From NCBI GenBank assembly GCA_964385635.1, contig CAYLPU010000006.1, positions 1-64,000 of the forward strand: DNA of 64,000 nucleotides. Reading direction: 5' to 3'. Under the pieces are notes generated by a model, which searched no databases, was not told the origin of the DNA, and worked only from the letters and a program-made list of their open reading frames with translations. The DNA comes from CAYLPU01 sp964385635. GTDB taxonomy: Bacteria; Chloroflexota; Anaerolineae; B4-G1. Below are positions 42,851-51,664 of the stretch, one piece after another (within the stretch, counting starts at the first letter, position 1; each line of letters opens with the position of its first letter). Made by a program: the position numbers and the translations under genes.

Positions 42851-44122
42851 ATGGAATTTGATTACGCTACTCTTTCGGGAGCCTACACGGAATGGATCGA
42901 TTATCCGAGCTATGATCTGGGGCATGATTTTTCCAGGGAGGAGTATGAACTCCGCCTGGCGCGGGCGCGGGAGTTGATGGCCCAAGAGGGGCTCGACGCG
43001 TTGGTGGTCACCACGAGTCTGAATGGGCACTGGTTCACGAGCTTCCTCGAGCCGCACGAATGGCATGATCAGTGCCAGGCACGCTCGGCATGGTTCATCC
43101 TGACGCCAACCGATGACTATCTGTACATGACACCGACCGCCTGCGGCGAGCACTTCAACACCACGCGTCGAAGCACCTGGGTGACGCACATCCGTGCCAT
43201 CGTCGAGAGAACCCTTTGGCCGCGCTATGAAATATGGGACGTTGCCCAGATGCCCTGGGTCTTCACCGATCTGGGGTTAGAACAAGGCCGCTTGGGTTTC
43301 GAGTTGGGCGACTGCATGACGATGGGTATCACTTTCAGCGACTTTATGCGCTTGCGGGAGCTGATGCCTCACGCTCAGTTGGTGGACGGATCCCCGGTGA
43401 TTCGCAGGCTGATGCAGATACCTACGCCAGAGGAGGTATCGCGTGTGCGCCAGGCTTGCCAGGCGGGCGTGTGGATACACGAGCAGGTCCCTCATATCCT
43501 CAAGCCAGGTTTGACGGAGAAAGAGTTTCGTCGCAAGCTGGAGGATGCCTTTGCCGCGCAGTTCGGTGAGGGGTATTCCTATCGGAGCGATGGCGCATGG
43601 GACATCCGCAACCCTGAAGGCGGAGATTCGTCCCCCTTCCACTTCGTCGCCACCGACCGCAAGTTCCGGAAGGGGGACACCATTTGTCGTGGTTGGAGTG
43701 GCGCTATCTATCGTGGCTATATCGCCGACCTGGACCGTGTGTGGCACATCGGCGAGCCGCCAGAGATCGTGAAGAAATGGTATCGGGTGAACTGGGAGTG
43801 CGTGCGGGCCATGGAGGAGATGATCAAGCCAGGCAATACTCTCTCCGATGTCTACGCGGCGTGCGCCCGGGTGGAGCAGAAGCACAATATGCCAGAGCGA
43901 GTGGCCGGCCGGGCGGGACACGGGCTGCGCAATACCAGCGGTCTCTCTGTTCATCCGGACAACCACATAGTGCTTGAACCAGGTATGCTCTTTTCCTGCG
44001 AGCCGATGTTCTGTAGTGAATGGGGCTTTTTTGACCTCGAGGATCAGTTTCTGGTCACGGAGACGGGATACGAGATCCTGCACAAACGGGCTCCTGAGCA
44101 GATACCTACTATCAAAGTTTGA
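42851..44122 (+). CDS. M24-family Xaa-Pro-peptidase-like protein
   Basis: 423 residues, pita-bread fold in the C-terminal half. Four of five usual metal ligands are visible: Asp in ADLDRVW, His in GHGLRN, Glu in SCEPMF and Glu in DLEDQFLVTETG. The first Asp site, normally following GD-hydrophobic residues, reads CRGWSGAIYRGY and seems to be lost. It could bind one metal or be a non-peptidase hydrolase like its distant relative at 15207. ATG 42851 with GGAGGTG is chosen over ATG 42833. Confidence 0.85.
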   Translation: MEFDYATLSGAYTEWIDYPSYDLGHDFSREEYELRLARARELMAQEGLDALVVTTSLNGHWFTSFLEPHEWHDQCQARSAWFILTPTDDYLYMTPTACGEHFNTTRRSTWVTHIRAIVERTLWPRYEIWDVAQMPWVFTDLGLEQGRLGFELGDCMTMGITFSDFMRLRELMPHAQLVDGSPVIRRLMQIPTPEEVSRVRQACQAGVWIHEQVPHILKPGLTEKEFRRKLEDAFAAQFGEGYSYRSDGAWDIRNPEGGDSSPFHFVATDRKFRKGDTICRGWSGAIYRGYIADLDRVWHIGEPPEIVKKWYRVNWECVRAMEEMIKPGNTLSDVYAACARVEQKHNMPERVAGRAGHGLRNTSGLSVHPDNHIVLEPGMLFSCEPMFCSEWGFFDLEDQFLVTETGYEILHKRAPEQIPTIKV

Positions 44123-44185
44123 GTGTGCCGGTGGGTCCGTTGTATTGGCACAGGGAGGTAGAAGGTATTTTTTCGATGAATCGGG

Positions 44186-44240
44186 GTAGGGGCAGGCCTT
44201 GTACCTGCCCAAGAGGGCGACCACGAGGGTTCGCCCCTAC
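44186..44240. repeat. GTAGGGGC-type palindromic element, copy B (full)
   Basis: Bounded by perfect 8-bp inverted ends GTAGGGGC and GCCCCTAC; inside are two hairpins, GGGCAGG..CCTGCCC and GGGCGA..TCGCCC. Lies between the M24 gene and the second D-aminoacylase gene. Confidence 0.8.
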
Positions 44241-44263
44241 ATATTGATGATACGGTAGGAGCC

Positions 44264-45859
44264 ATGTTTGATCTGATCATTCGCAACGGGCGTGTTATTG
44301 ATGGCACTGGCACACCCTGGATGCGAGGTGACATAGGCATCCAGGGTGAGCGGATCGTAGCCTTCGGTCATCTGGGCGCAGCGGAAGCCGGGGAGATCAT
44401 CAATGTGGATGGCAACGTCGTCTGCCCGGGAATCGTGGACATCCATAGTCACTCCGATTGGTCCATCACGTCGAATCCCGGGGCGGATAGCACCCTGCGA
44501 CAGGGTGTGACTACGGAAGTGATGGGCAACTGCGGCATGTCGATATCGCCCGTCAGCGAGCGCAACCGGGCGATGGTGGAGAACCTGCTCTGGAAAGCCA
44601 AGTCCGATGACACCGTCAACTGGACAACTATGGCCGAGTGGTTCGACCGCGTGGAAAAGGCCCAGCCGGCGATCAACGTCGTCTCCCTGGTGGGGCACGG
44701 GACCATCAGGGCTGCTGTGATCGGGGATGAGAGCCGGTTCACCACGCCCGAAGAAGTCGAGGCAATGAAGATCCTGTTGGAACAGGCCTTGGACGAGGGG
44801 GCCGCAGGTTTGTCCTCGGGTCTCGAATACCTGCCGGCCAATCAGACATCCACAGAGGAGTTGATCGAGTTGAACCATGTGGTGGCGCGTCACGGCCGTA
44901 TGTATGCGACCCACATGCGCGATCGCAGTTTCTGGTTCGTGGAGTCGGTGCAGGAGTGTATCCACATCGCCGCTAAGACCGGAGTCGCTTTCCAGTGTTC
45001 GCACATGGGTGCCAAGCCTGGCCCAGGCGACCGTGACATGGTACAGCAGACTGTCCAGAACATGCTACTCGACGCCAGGAATCGCGGCATTGATATCCTG
45101 GCAGATGTCAACCATGTTTACCGGTGGGGCAATGGTGGCCTGCTGCCCTTCTTGCCCCCTTGGGTGACGGCGGAAGGAATCGAAAAGGCGCATATCTGTC
45201 TGAAGGATTCTGAGATACGGGAAAGGATCAAAAGGGATTTCGATCGCTACTGGCTACATCCCAGGGAAGGGCGATGGGATGACATCAGGTTGAGACGTGC
45301 GCCAAGCTCTCCACAATGGGAAGGTATGACCATCGGGGAAATCAGCCGCCAAGAGGGACGAGATGGCTACGACGTGATCATGGACATCCTGGACGCCGAC
45401 CCCGAGATGCAGGCTATGGCCAACGGCCTGGAGTATACTGAGGAAACAGTGCGTTTGCAGGCGGCTTCCCCTCTCTTTGCCATTGCTTCCGACACGACCA
45501 CGCTGGCTCCCACGGGACTCCTTGCCTCCTACGCGGCTCACCCTCATCACTACGGGTGGGTCCCGCATGTGCTTGCTCGCTGGGTGCGAGAGTGGAAGTG
45601 GTTGAGTCTCGAGGAAGCCATCCGCAAGATGACCTCCTTACCAGCGTCCAGGGTGGGCTTGAAAGATCGTGGCTTGATCCGGCCCGGCATGTATGCGGAC
45701 CTGATGGTTCTCGATGATTTGAAGATCCTGGACACCTCGACTTTTGAGAACCCGATCAGCCTCCCGGAAGGGATTCACTACGTCATTGTAAATGGCCAGG
45801 TGGCTGTTCGGCAGGGAGAACCTACCGGCGTCAGGGCAGGCAGAGTGCTGCGTTTCTGA
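44264..45859 (+). CDS. N-acyl-D-amino-acid deacylase family amidohydrolase (copy 2)
   Basis: 531 residues, homologous to the protein at 13520 with the same key residues at the same positions: H61 and H63 (VDIHSHSD), C90 (GNCG), and later RHGRMYATHMRDR and FQCSHMG. The C-terminus (HYVIVNGQVAVRQGEPTG) matches that of copy 1. Divergence is broad, so this is an old paralogue rather than a recent duplicate and may take a different N-acyl or amide substrate. It is 141 nt after the M24 gene, beyond the palindromic element. Confidence 0.9.
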   Translation: MFDLIIRNGRVIDGTGTPWMRGDIGIQGERIVAFGHLGAAEAGEIINVDGNVVCPGIVDIHSHSDWSITSNPGADSTLRQGVTTEVMGNCGMSISPVSERNRAMVENLLWKAKSDDTVNWTTMAEWFDRVEKAQPAINVVSLVGHGTIRAAVIGDESRFTTPEEVEAMKILLEQALDEGAAGLSSGLEYLPANQTSTEELIELNHVVARHGRMYATHMRDRSFWFVESVQECIHIAAKTGVAFQCSHMGAKPGPGDRDMVQQTVQNMLLDARNRGIDILADVNHVYRWGNGGLLPFLPPWVTAEGIEKAHICLKDSEIRERIKRDFDRYWLHPREGRWDDIRLRRAPSSPQWEGMTIGEISRQEGRDGYDVIMDILDADPEMQAMANGLEYTEETVRLQAASPLFAIASDTTTLAPTGLLASYAAHPHHYGWVPHVLARWVREWKWLSLEEAIRKMTSLPASRVGLKDRGLIRPGMYADLMVLDDLKILDTSTFENPISLPEGIHYVIVNGQVAVRQGEPTGVRAGRVLRF

Positions 45860-45916
45860 GCCAATGTGTGAATAGCGCGGACGAGCGGTTAGCAGAATAC
45901 AAGAGTAGAGACAGCG

Positions 45917-47458
45917 GTGATAAAATCGCATAGTACGCGTACTCGCAATCCAGCTCGAAACACCAAGAGTCCCTACCTGCTAGGCGTGGATGTAGGCACA
46001 TTGAGCACCAAGGGGGTGCTGACCGACATCAACGGTGCGGTTTTGGCCAGGGCTGCCGCCGAGCACAGCGTGCGCCATCCTCAGCCTGGCTGGATGGAAC
46101 ACGATGCTGAACGGGATTGGTGGGGCGATTTTGTTAGGGTCGTGCGCGAACTCTTGGAGAAAGCCTGCTTGCCGTCGGGAGAGATAGCCGCTCTGTGCAT
46201 CAGCGGCCTTTTCCCAGCCTTGTGCCCTGCCGATGAGACAGGACAGCCTCTCCGTCATGCTGTCCTCTACGCTGATTCCAGGGCAGCGGATGAAGTGGAA
46301 CACGTAAGAACTGTAACCGGGGCCACGCTGAAGGGAGACGAAGTTGTTCCCAAACTCCTCTGGCTGCGGAAGAATGAGCCTGATGTTTTCCTGCGAACGA
46401 GAATGGTCTTCAGTGTGCCAGGATATGTGGTCTATCGATTAACAGGGCAGTATTGCATGGATCCTCAGACGGCTTTCCGCATGGGCGGTATAGCCGACGA
46501 GAACCGCTGTGGGTGGCGGGAGGATGTCTGTGCTGAACTGGGCATCGCAGTTGAAATCTTGCCTCCCATTCATTCCTCATTGGACATCATCGGTGGGGTC
46601 ACAGGTGAGGCGGCTTGCGAAACCGGGCTTTCAGAGGGCACACCAGTCCTGGTCGGGACAACAGACACTCTGGCCACGCTCCTGGGCAACGGCGTCGTGG
46701 AGCAGGGCGAAGCCATGATCTACTACGGCACCACCGGCCTGCTCACGGTGTGTAGCCGGGATCTGGAAGAGGTGTTGACCACTTCCGGACTGATTGACGA
46801 TGAGACACCTTTTATCCTTGCCGCTTATCTAATGAATTTCGGTGAAGCGCTTGAGTGGTTTGTCGGCCACTTCTTGGAAAAGGAGAAGGGGCTTACCTGT
46901 GAGACCTTCGAACTGTACGGAGTTCTGGAAGAAGGCTCCACGCAGGTACCTCCAGGCTGCGAGGGCCTGCTGGCAATGCCACATTTCGCAGGTCGTGTTC
47001 TCCCCACCGTGGACCCTTACGCGAAAGGGGCTTTCTTTGGATTGAGCGCCAGGCACACATGTTTTCATCTTTGGCGGGCGTTGCTAGAATCCTTTGGATA
47101 CGAGATCTATCGAAGTATCATTGACTTAGAGAGTAAAGGAATCTCTCTCAGCAGAGTAGTAGCCTCTGGAGGAGGAGCACAGAGCAGGCTGTGGCGACAA
47201 ATCGTCAGTGATATCACCGGGGTGCCCCAAGAATACGTAGAGAATGGCGAGGCAGCACGTGGCGCGGCCTTTCTGGCAGGCTACGGTTTGGGGCTCTTTA
47301 AGGATTTGAAGACCATACAGAGGGATTGGCTCCAAGTCGAGGATACGACGAGACCGTGTACAGAGGTGCGAGAGAGGTATCGGAGGCTGTTCGCCGTCTA
47401 CCGGGATCTGGATTCGGTCCTTGGTAAGCACTACCAAGCGTTAGCAGAAGCATCGTAA
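45917..47458 (+). CDS. FGGY-family carbohydrate kinase (copy 2)
   Basis: 513 residues starting at GTG 45917. Phosphate loop LGVDVGTLSTKGVLTDING, sugar-site segment RHAVLYADSRAADEVEH, and VLVGTTDTLATLLGNGVV in place of the usual GxxD loop; SRVVASGGGAQSRLWRQIVSDITG is the C-terminal signature. It belongs to the xylulokinase/ribulokinase-like kinases but is not close to copy 1. It closes the catabolic island, after which gene content changes to housekeeping genes. Confidence 0.9.
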   Translation: MIKSHSTRTRNPARNTKSPYLLGVDVGTLSTKGVLTDINGAVLARAAAEHSVRHPQPGWMEHDAERDWWGDFVRVVRELLEKACLPSGEIAALCISGLFPALCPADETGQPLRHAVLYADSRAADEVEHVRTVTGATLKGDEVVPKLLWLRKNEPDVFLRTRMVFSVPGYVVYRLTGQYCMDPQTAFRMGGIADENRCGWREDVCAELGIAVEILPPIHSSLDIIGGVTGEAACETGLSEGTPVLVGTTDTLATLLGNGVVEQGEAMIYYGTTGLLTVCSRDLEEVLTTSGLIDDETPFILAAYLMNFGEALEWFVGHFLEKEKGLTCETFELYGVLEEGSTQVPPGCEGLLAMPHFAGRVLPTVDPYAKGAFFGLSARHTCFHLWRALLESFGYEIYRSIIDLESKGISLSRVVASGGGAQSRLWRQIVSDITGVPQEYVENGEAARGAAFLAGYGLGLFKDLKTIQRDWLQVEDTTRPCTEVRERYRRLFAVYRDLDSVLGKHYQALAEAS

Positions 47459-47517
47459 GGCGGCGCAATATGGCCGAGTACAAGTAGGCACAGACTTCTA
47501 TTTCCTTGTATATGCTA

Positions 47518-48085
47518 TCAGTTGAACAGCGCCAGGAACTCGGCCAGCACGATGGCGGTAGCGCCCCAGACCTTGTGCTCGCCCAGGGCGTAGAAGGGGA
47601 CGTGCAGTGGTGCCCCGCGCCAGGTCCAGTCCTCCTCGCGCCGCGTCGCCGGGTCCAGAAGCAGCGGCAGAGGAACGTCCAGTAACTCGGCCACTTCCCT
47701 GGGATCGGGCTGAAAGAGCGTCCCCTTCCTCCCACCCGCCTCCGGGCAGCGAGATCTGGCCGCTGTGGTAGTTCAGGTCGGACGTGCGCACGGTCAGCAC
47801 CAGGTGGAGCACGCCGTCGATGGGGTACAGGATCAGCAGGACGCCAGCCTGCCGGGGCTCGACGCCGGGCGGCGGATTGAACGGGAGCGGGCGCGGGGCC
47901 ATCGTGATCTGCGCCTGGGGGCCGGGCAGCGGCCCGTGCATTGCGGCGCGGACGTGCTCGATGGTGGGAGCAAGCGAGATGGCCTCGGATGGAGAAACAC
48001 ACGATTTTCCCGTCCACCCAGCGTGCATTTCTTGACCCGTGGTTCTCTGTTCAGGCGGGGAATCGCGCATCTCCCAATCCACCAA
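47518..48085 (-). pseudogene. Nudix hydrolase (CoA pyrophosphatase-like) with deleted Nudix box
   Basis: The minus strand encodes a normal N-terminal half (PRQAGVLLILYPIDGVLHLV, RTSDLNYHSGQISLPGGG) and, in a different frame after GGWEEGD, a normal C-terminal end (FQPDPREVAELLDVPL, GAPLHVPFYALGEHKVWGAT, stop at 47518). The part between, where the GX5EX7REUXEEXGU catalytic box belongs, is missing and the frame has shifted. The gene is therefore dead: it lost its active site by an internal deletion. The exact start is uncertain. Confidence 0.85.
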
Positions 48086-48145
48086 GTTATGCCTCCGGTG
48101 ACGAATCGCTGTTGGATCACTGAGACACTGAAATTCACTGATTTC

Positions 48146-48179
48146 GCAAAGAAAAAAGCGGAGGTCAGTCCTCCGCTTT
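48146..48179 (-). terminator. Rho-independent terminator of the tRNA-Asp gene
   Basis: Stem AAAGCGGAGG / CCTCCGCTTT (10 bp, 5-nt loop) followed on the minus strand by TTTTTTCTTT. It lies about 95 nt downstream of tRNA-Asp. Confidence 0.8.
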
Positions 48180-48274
48180 GCTTTCTCTCCGTCTTGCTCC
48201 TATCCACCAGCCGGGGCCAGTGCCCTATCACTCGGCCAACCTGGCCCCAGGCGACAAGATAATGATGTCATAGG

Positions 48275-48350
48275 CGGGGCCGACGGGATTTGAACCCGCG
48301 ATCTCCGGCTTGACAGGCCGGCATGTTAAACCAGGCTACACCACGGCCCC
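48275..48350 (-). tRNA. tRNA-Asp (GTC)
   Basis: 76 nt on the minus strand. Acceptor stem GGGGCCG/CGGCCCC, D arm with AGCCTGGTTTAAC, anticodon stem CCGGC/GCCGG around loop CTGTCAA (anticodon GTC), and T arm GCGGGTTCAAATCCCGT. Discriminator base is G; CCA is not encoded. Confidence 0.95.
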
Positions 48351-48512
48351 GAACGGTGCGTATCATACCACAACACGTTCTTTCCGTCAATCTGCTCTTG
48401 AGTACGGTGTTTGCAGGGACCGTTCCGCATCAGGGGATGCTTCACTCCTCGCTTTGACTCACGCTTGCACTCCACAGTGTACCGGGTTTGGTGCCCCGCG
48501 CCAACGGTCGAT

Positions 48513-48536
48513 GGCAGGTACAAGACCTGCCCCTAC
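48513..48536. repeat. GTAGGGGC-type palindromic element, half copy C
   Basis: The complement reads GTAGGGGCAGGTCTTGTACC then TGCC, the first half of copy B with one base changed. The other half is missing or eroded. Lies upstream of purH. Confidence 0.6.
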
Positions 48537-48614
48537 TGGAGGGCGCGGGGCGACGCTATTTGGCTGGCCGGGCAGAGCCCGGGCGCGACCGGGGCCGGGT
48601 CGGGCACCCGCAAC

Positions 48615-48643
48615 TTGGCCAGAACGGCCACAAATGGTATAGT
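48615..48643 (+). promoter_or_regulatory. Promoter of purH, leaderless geometry
   Basis: TTGGCC, 17-nt spacer, TATAGT. The predicted start site falls on the A of the purH ATG (48650), and no ribosome site precedes that codon. Confidence 0.6.
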
Positions 48644-48649
48644 AGCATA

Positions 48650-50164
48650 ATGACCCTCAAATGTTCCCTTTTCAGCGTCTACGACAAGACCGGCCTGGTC
48701 GACTTTGCGCGTCCGCTGGCCAGGCGGGGAGTGGAACTCGTCGCCAGCGGCGGCACCGCTCGCGTCCTGCGCCAGGCCGGGCTACCGGTGCGGGCGGTCA
48801 GCGACCTGACCGGCTTCCCGGAGATCCTGGGCGGCCGGGTGAAGACGCTTCATCCGGCAGTCCACGGCCCCATCCTCTCCCGCCGCACCCCCGCCGACCG
48901 GGCTGAACTCGCTGGCCTGGGCTGGGGCGAGATCAACCTGGTCGTGGTCAACCTTTATCCCTTTGAGGAGACGGTGGCCGGCACTCAGGCCTCGCTGGAG
49001 GCGGCCATCGAGCAGATTGACATCGGCGGCGTGGCATTGCTGCGCGCAGCGGCCAAGAACTTCGCCCACGTGACGGTGGTGTGTGACCCCGCTGACTACG
49101 CGCCCGTCCTGGCGGAGATCGAGGCCCAGGGGGAGGTCTCGCCGGAGACGCGGCACCGGCTGGCGGTCAAAGCGTTCGCCCGCACCGCTGCCTACGCCGC
49201 CGCCATCTACCGCTACCTGGCCGGCGACGACTCCCTGTTACCTGAACGGTTGGTGCTGCATCTGCGTAAACTGACCGACCTGCGTTACGGAGAGAACCCC
49301 CACCAGCGGGCAGCCCTGTACGCCCCACCCGGCGTGACCGGCCCCCTGGGCGGCGAACTGCTCCAGGGCAAGCCCCTCTCGTACAACAACCTGTTGGACC
49401 TGGACGCGGCCTGGCGGGCCGCCGTTGGCTTCGAGCACCCCACGCTCGTCATCGTCAAGCACCTCAGTCCCTGCGGCATCGCTTCGGCCGGCACCCTGGC
49501 CGAGGCCTTCCCGCTGGCACTGGCCGGCGACCCGGTCTCGGCCTTCGGCGGGGTCATCGCTGCCAACCGGCCCTTCGATGGCCCCGCCGCCCGTGCCCTG
49601 GGCGGCCTGTTCGTCGAGGCCATCGCTGCCCCCGCCTTCACCGACGAGGCGCGGGAAACGCTGAGCGGTCGAAAGGGATGCCGCCTGCTGGAGTTGAGCC
49701 GGGCAGCGCCCGACGCAATTGAGGTGCGTAGCGTCCAGGGCGGATTCCTGATCCAGGAGCGTGACGCGGGCGACGAAGCCGAATGGCAAGCGGTCACCAG
49801 TCGCGCCCCTACCCAGGCGGAGATGGAAACCCTGCGCTTCGCCTGGCGGGCCGTGGCCCACGTCAAGTCCAACAGCATCCTGCTGGCCCGGGGCGAGGCG
49901 GCGGTAGGCATCGGTGGGGGGTTGCCCAGCCGGGTGGATGCGGTGCGGCTGGCAGTGGTCAAGGCGGGCGAGCGGGCCCGTGGCGCGGTGCTGGCCTCCG
50001 ACGGATTCTTTCCCTTTCCCGACGGGGTGGAACTGGCCGCCCAGGCCGGGGTGACGGCGGTCGTTCAGCCCGGCGGCTCGGTGCGCGATCAGCAGGTCAT
50101 CGAGGCGGCCGGCCGGCTGGGACTGGCGATGTGCTTCACCGGCGTGCGCCATTTTCGGCACTGA
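48650..50164 (+). CDS. purH: Bifunctional AICAR formyltransferase / IMP cyclohydrolase
   Basis: 504 residues. The N-terminal MGS-like IMP cyclohydrolase domain (to about 195) has LFSVYDKTGLVDFARPL, SGGTARVLRQAG and GRVKTLHPAVHGPIL; the C-terminal AICAR transformylase domain carries LRYGENPHQRAALY, the catalytic Lys-His of VKHLSPCG, and SNSILLARGEAAVGIGGG. It catalyses the last two steps of purine synthesis. ATG 48650 matches the family start; the frame stays open to 48488 but with no ribosome site, and a promoter points to leaderless translation from 48650. Monocistronic, ending at a strong hairpin. Confidence 0.98.
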   Translation: MTLKCSLFSVYDKTGLVDFARPLARRGVELVASGGTARVLRQAGLPVRAVSDLTGFPEILGGRVKTLHPAVHGPILSRRTPADRAELAGLGWGEINLVVVNLYPFEETVAGTQASLEAAIEQIDIGGVALLRAAAKNFAHVTVVCDPADYAPVLAEIEAQGEVSPETRHRLAVKAFARTAAYAAAIYRYLAGDDSLLPERLVLHLRKLTDLRYGENPHQRAALYAPPGVTGPLGGELLQGKPLSYNNLLDLDAAWRAAVGFEHPTLVIVKHLSPCGIASAGTLAEAFPLALAGDPVSAFGGVIAANRPFDGPAARALGGLFVEAIAAPAFTDEARETLSGRKGCRLLELSRAAPDAIEVRSVQGGFLIQERDAGDEAEWQAVTSRAPTQAEMETLRFAWRAVAHVKSNSILLARGEAAVGIGGGLPSRVDAVRLAVVKAGERARGAVLASDGFFPFPDGVELAAQAGVTAVVQPGGSVRDQQVIEAAGRLGLAMCFTGVRHFRH

Positions 50165-50175
50165 GCCAGAACGCA

Positions 50176-50199
50176 CGGCTGGATCTGGCGATCCAGCCG
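50176..50199 (+). terminator. Hairpin after purH with TGGC tetraloop
   Basis: CGGCTGGATC-TGGC-GATCCAGCCG, a perfect 10-bp stem 11 nt after the purH stop. It lacks a T-run. Member of the family also at 2269, 2292 and 52588. Confidence 0.6.
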
Positions 50200-50252
50200 G
50201 AGCAAAGTCGAGGACTGAGCACGCCCAAACGGGTTCTCACAGATTTTTTATC

Positions 50253-50405
50253 GTAAGCGTTCAGCCCCCTCTCCCTGGCAGGGAGAGGGTTGGGGTGAGG
50301 GTGGAAATTTCTCTCGAAAAAGACTGAATTTACGAGCTCTTTCGCCAGTTTTGCAGACTTTACCCTCCCCCTGCCCCTCCCTGGGAGGGAGGGGTGAACA
50401 CTTAC
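50253..50405. mobile_element. 153-bp MITE, IS66-like ends, copy 1
   Basis: Ends GTAAGCGTTC and GAACACTTAC are inverted repeats (9 of 10). The element is flanked on both sides by TTTTTATC (50245-50252 and 50406-50413), an 8-bp target duplication. It encodes no protein and contains the hairpin CCCTCTCCCTGGCAGGGAGA with GGG, and a G-rich terminal hairpin. GTAA-starting ends plus 8-bp duplications are features of the IS66 family, so an IS66-type transposase probably mobilised it. It differs from copy 2 at three positions. Confidence 0.9.
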
Positions 50406-50465
50406 TTTTTATCTTTATCTGCGTACATCCGTCTTGGAGAGTAAGACTTTCGCAACCTTTTGAGG

Positions 50466-50471
50466 TATAAT
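50466..50471 (+). promoter_or_regulatory. -10 box (TATAAT) before the ECF sigma gene
   Basis: Perfect TATAAT 48 nt before the GTG start at 50520. No convincing -35 is seen, so housekeeping or ECF use cannot be settled. It lies just beyond the MITE, which may have displaced or created the upstream promoter part. Confidence 0.4.
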
Positions 50472-50519
50472 ACGTAATAGAGATCACCTGGAGACATCCA
50501 GATTGAGTGGAGCACACGT

Positions 50520-51080
50520 GTGACCAACGAGGCAGAGTGGATCAGACTGGCACGGGCGGGCGACCAGGCTGCATTCGGTCGCCTGGTTGGGGCTTACCAG
50601 ACACGCGTCTACAACCTGGCCTACCGGATGCTGGGCAATGCAAGCGAAGCCGAGGAAGCCGCACAGGAGACATTCCTACGGGTCTACACCCACCTGCACA
50701 GTTACGACCCGCAGCGGCCCTTCCGCTCCTGGCTGTTGTCCATTGCCTCCCATTACTGCATCGACCGGCTACGCCGCCGGCGGATCGTATGGCTGCCGCT
50801 GGATGAAGAGATCGCAGTGCCTGACAGGCTGGTAAGCGACCGCCCTAACCCGGAGGCTGTGACGATACAACGAGAGCGGGAGGAACAGATACAGCGACTG
50901 CTGGCGGCTCTCTCGCCCACCGACCGGGCGGCGATAACGCTCCGCTACTGGTACGATTGCTCCTACGAGGAGATCGCCGAGATGCTGAACCTGACGGCGA
51001 GCGCGGTCAAGTCACGGCTCCACCGCGCCCGGCGTGGTCTGGCGAAGATGATGCAAGGAGAAACGGCCAATGCACTGTGA
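50520..51080 (+). CDS. ECF-type RNA polymerase sigma factor
   Basis: 186 residues from GTG 50520 (GGAG 7 nt upstream). Region 2 is seen in AFGRLVGAYQTRVYNLAYRM, GNASEAEEAAQETFLRVYTH and RSWLLSIASHYCIDRLRRR; region 4 in LSPTDRAAITLRYWYDCSYE and EIAEMLNLTASAVKSRLHRA. It overlaps the following zinc-finger anti-sigma gene by 11 nt, the usual arrangement. Likely to govern envelope genes, perhaps including the lipoprotein and polymer-forming genes downstream. Confidence 0.95.
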   Translation: MTNEAEWIRLARAGDQAAFGRLVGAYQTRVYNLAYRMLGNASEAEEAAQETFLRVYTHLHSYDPQRPFRSWLLSIASHYCIDRLRRRRIVWLPLDEEIAVPDRLVSDRPNPEAVTIQREREEQIQRLLAALSPTDRAAITLRYWYDCSYEEIAEMLNLTASAVKSRLHRARRGLAKMMQGETANAL

Positions 51081-51618
51081 GCAGGCCAGTCAAATGATGT
51101 CGGCACGGCTGGACGACTGCCTCGACAGCACGGAAATCGACCTGCTGGAAGATCACCTGGCTGCATGCAGCGGATGCCAGGCCGAATGGCGCAGGCTACA
51201 AGCGCTCGACCGTCTGCTGGCGTCCACTCCGATGCTGCGCGCTCCGCTCCGTGTGCGCGTGCAGGTCATGGCCCGTCTGAACCGAAGGGAACAGACGCGC
51301 CGGGCGATCATCGGCAGCACGGCACTGGCGCTGGGGACGGTGGCGCTGGCGCTGCTCGCGCTGGCCCCGGTCTTCCTCGGCCTGCTGGATGCGACAGGCA
51401 TCACGCCGGCACTGATCAGCGGTGGCCCAGCGACTATCGTGCAGTTGCTGACCTTTCTGAGGACGATATGGCGCGCACTGTTGGTGCTGATAGAGTTGGT
51501 GCTGATAGAGAGGTCTGCCGTCCCTCTCGCCTTCCTGGGCTTGTGCGGACTGGTGATCGCACTGGCGTTGAACGGCCTGTGGGTGGGCGCGGTGCGCCGC
51601 CTTCGCACAGCGCGCTGA
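51070..51618 (+). CDS. Membrane anti-sigma factor with zinc-finger (zf-HC2)
   Basis: 182 residues. N-terminal zinc motif with C3 and H29-x3-C33-x2-C36 (HLAACSGC), characteristic of ZAS-type anti-sigma factors, then three hydrophobic segments (about 75-105, 115-140, 150-172). It should hold the ECF sigma at the membrane until a signal releases it. Overlap with the sigma gene supports stoichiometric expression. Confidence 0.9.
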   Translation: MHCEQASQMMSARLDDCLDSTEIDLLEDHLAACSGCQAEWRRLQALDRLLASTPMLRAPLRVRVQVMARLNRREQTRRAIIGSTALALGTVALALLALAPVFLGLLDATGITPALISGGPATIVQLLTFLRTIWRALLVLIELVLIERSAVPLAFLGLCGLVIALALNGLWVGAVRRLRTAR

Positions 51619-51664
51619 CGCAGGTTTGACGATACGATACACACTTTCGGGTAAGGAGATAGTC

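Noticed and set aside
47765..48262. Plus-strand frames across the Nudix region
   Set aside because: The minus strand shows Nudix-family ends on both sides of a deletion; plus-strand frames have no similarity to a known family.
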